Positions 47,437 to 47,516 of a DNA stretch of 47,516 nt are shown here, in pieces. The translations under genes and the position numbers were made by a program. Under the pieces are notes generated by a model, which saw nothing but the letters and a program-made list of their open reading frames with translations, did not search any database and was not told the DNA's origin. Source of the stretch: an uncultured Clostridium sp. GTDB taxonomy: Bacteria > Bacillota > Clostridia > Clostridiales > Clostridiaceae. Positions within the stretch are counted from its first letter, which is position 1; every line of letters begins with the position of its first letter. The DNA lies in NCBI GenBank assembly GCA_934746015.1, contig CAKVEW010000025.1, positions 1 to 47,516 of the forward strand, read 5' to 3'.

Positions 47437-47516
47437 AAAGGGGCTGTCGCACTAAAAGTTAGTAAAGTGGACCCTATGTCAAGGACACAGTAAAAAAAGG
47501 TTATGAAGCTAGTAAA
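47437..47516 (+). mobile_element. Possible edge of an insertion sequence at the window end
   Basis: Starts with the dispersed GGGGCTGTCGCA string (47440-47451) and then GTGGACCCTATGTCAAGGAC (47466-47485), which resembles the left end of IS3-type elements. The frame after it (AAAGGTTATGAAGC) could begin an OrfA, but the window stops. Not confirmed. Confidence 0.4.

Overview
The window reads as a chromosomal segment of a low-G+C, spore-forming Firmicute, most likely Clostridium sensu stricto. The support is an A+T-rich sequence, strong Shine-Dalgarno sites with frequent GTG/TTG starts, an alpha/beta-type SASP gene, a ytxC-like gene, a T-box ahead of pheST, and an SPKTG-type wall-anchored protein. 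Species is not resolvable from the sequence alone.

Layout. 90-5442 (minus): an envelope polysaccharide operon in the order TagA/WecG-type glycosyltransferase, MurJ-like flippase, two further glycosyltransferases, and a folate cyclohydrolase-like gene at the end. 5654-13680: housekeeping genes (TPR protein, phosphoglucomutase, L25/Ctc, an Orn/Lys/Arg decarboxylase-fold enzyme on the plus strand, a VanY-type carboxypeptidase, a HEAT-like protein, DUF523). 13762-19584: a minus-strand run of zapA, U32 peptidase, small membrane protein, mutS2. 19764-29140: a DUF368 transporter, pheST under T-box control, an rRNA methyltransferase, ktrAB-type potassium uptake, rpmI-rplT with its own promoter and attenuator (no infC or thrS beside it), and a ytxC-like gene. 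29268-29969: a DUF6873-type gene on the plus strand.

The accessory part is 30017-41223. It holds remnants of at least three insertion-sequence types, and between them a split NRPS-like gene set: a stand-alone condensation domain (30523-31887), an FtsX-type permease with a very large coiled-coil ectodomain (34109-37354), its ATPase (37356-38060), a phosphopantetheinyl transferase (38038-38574), an acyl carrier protein (38604-38834) and an acyl-AMP/acyl-CoA ligase (38827-40533). An SPKTG surface protein with a 15-nt tandem repeat lies among them on the opposite strand. The simplest reading is that the ligase activates an acid and loads it on the carrier protein armed by the transferase, the condensation enzyme passes it to an amine or alcohol, and the ABC system exports or senses the product. 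The product cannot be read from sequence.

After the island the backbone resumes: HD-domain hydrolase, tRNA-Cys, hslO, a methyltransferase, a SASP gene, then the plus-strand asd-dapA-dapB operon making the DAP/lysine and dipicolinate precursor. The window ends with an unrecognised 54-aa gene and what looks like the edge of another mobile element.
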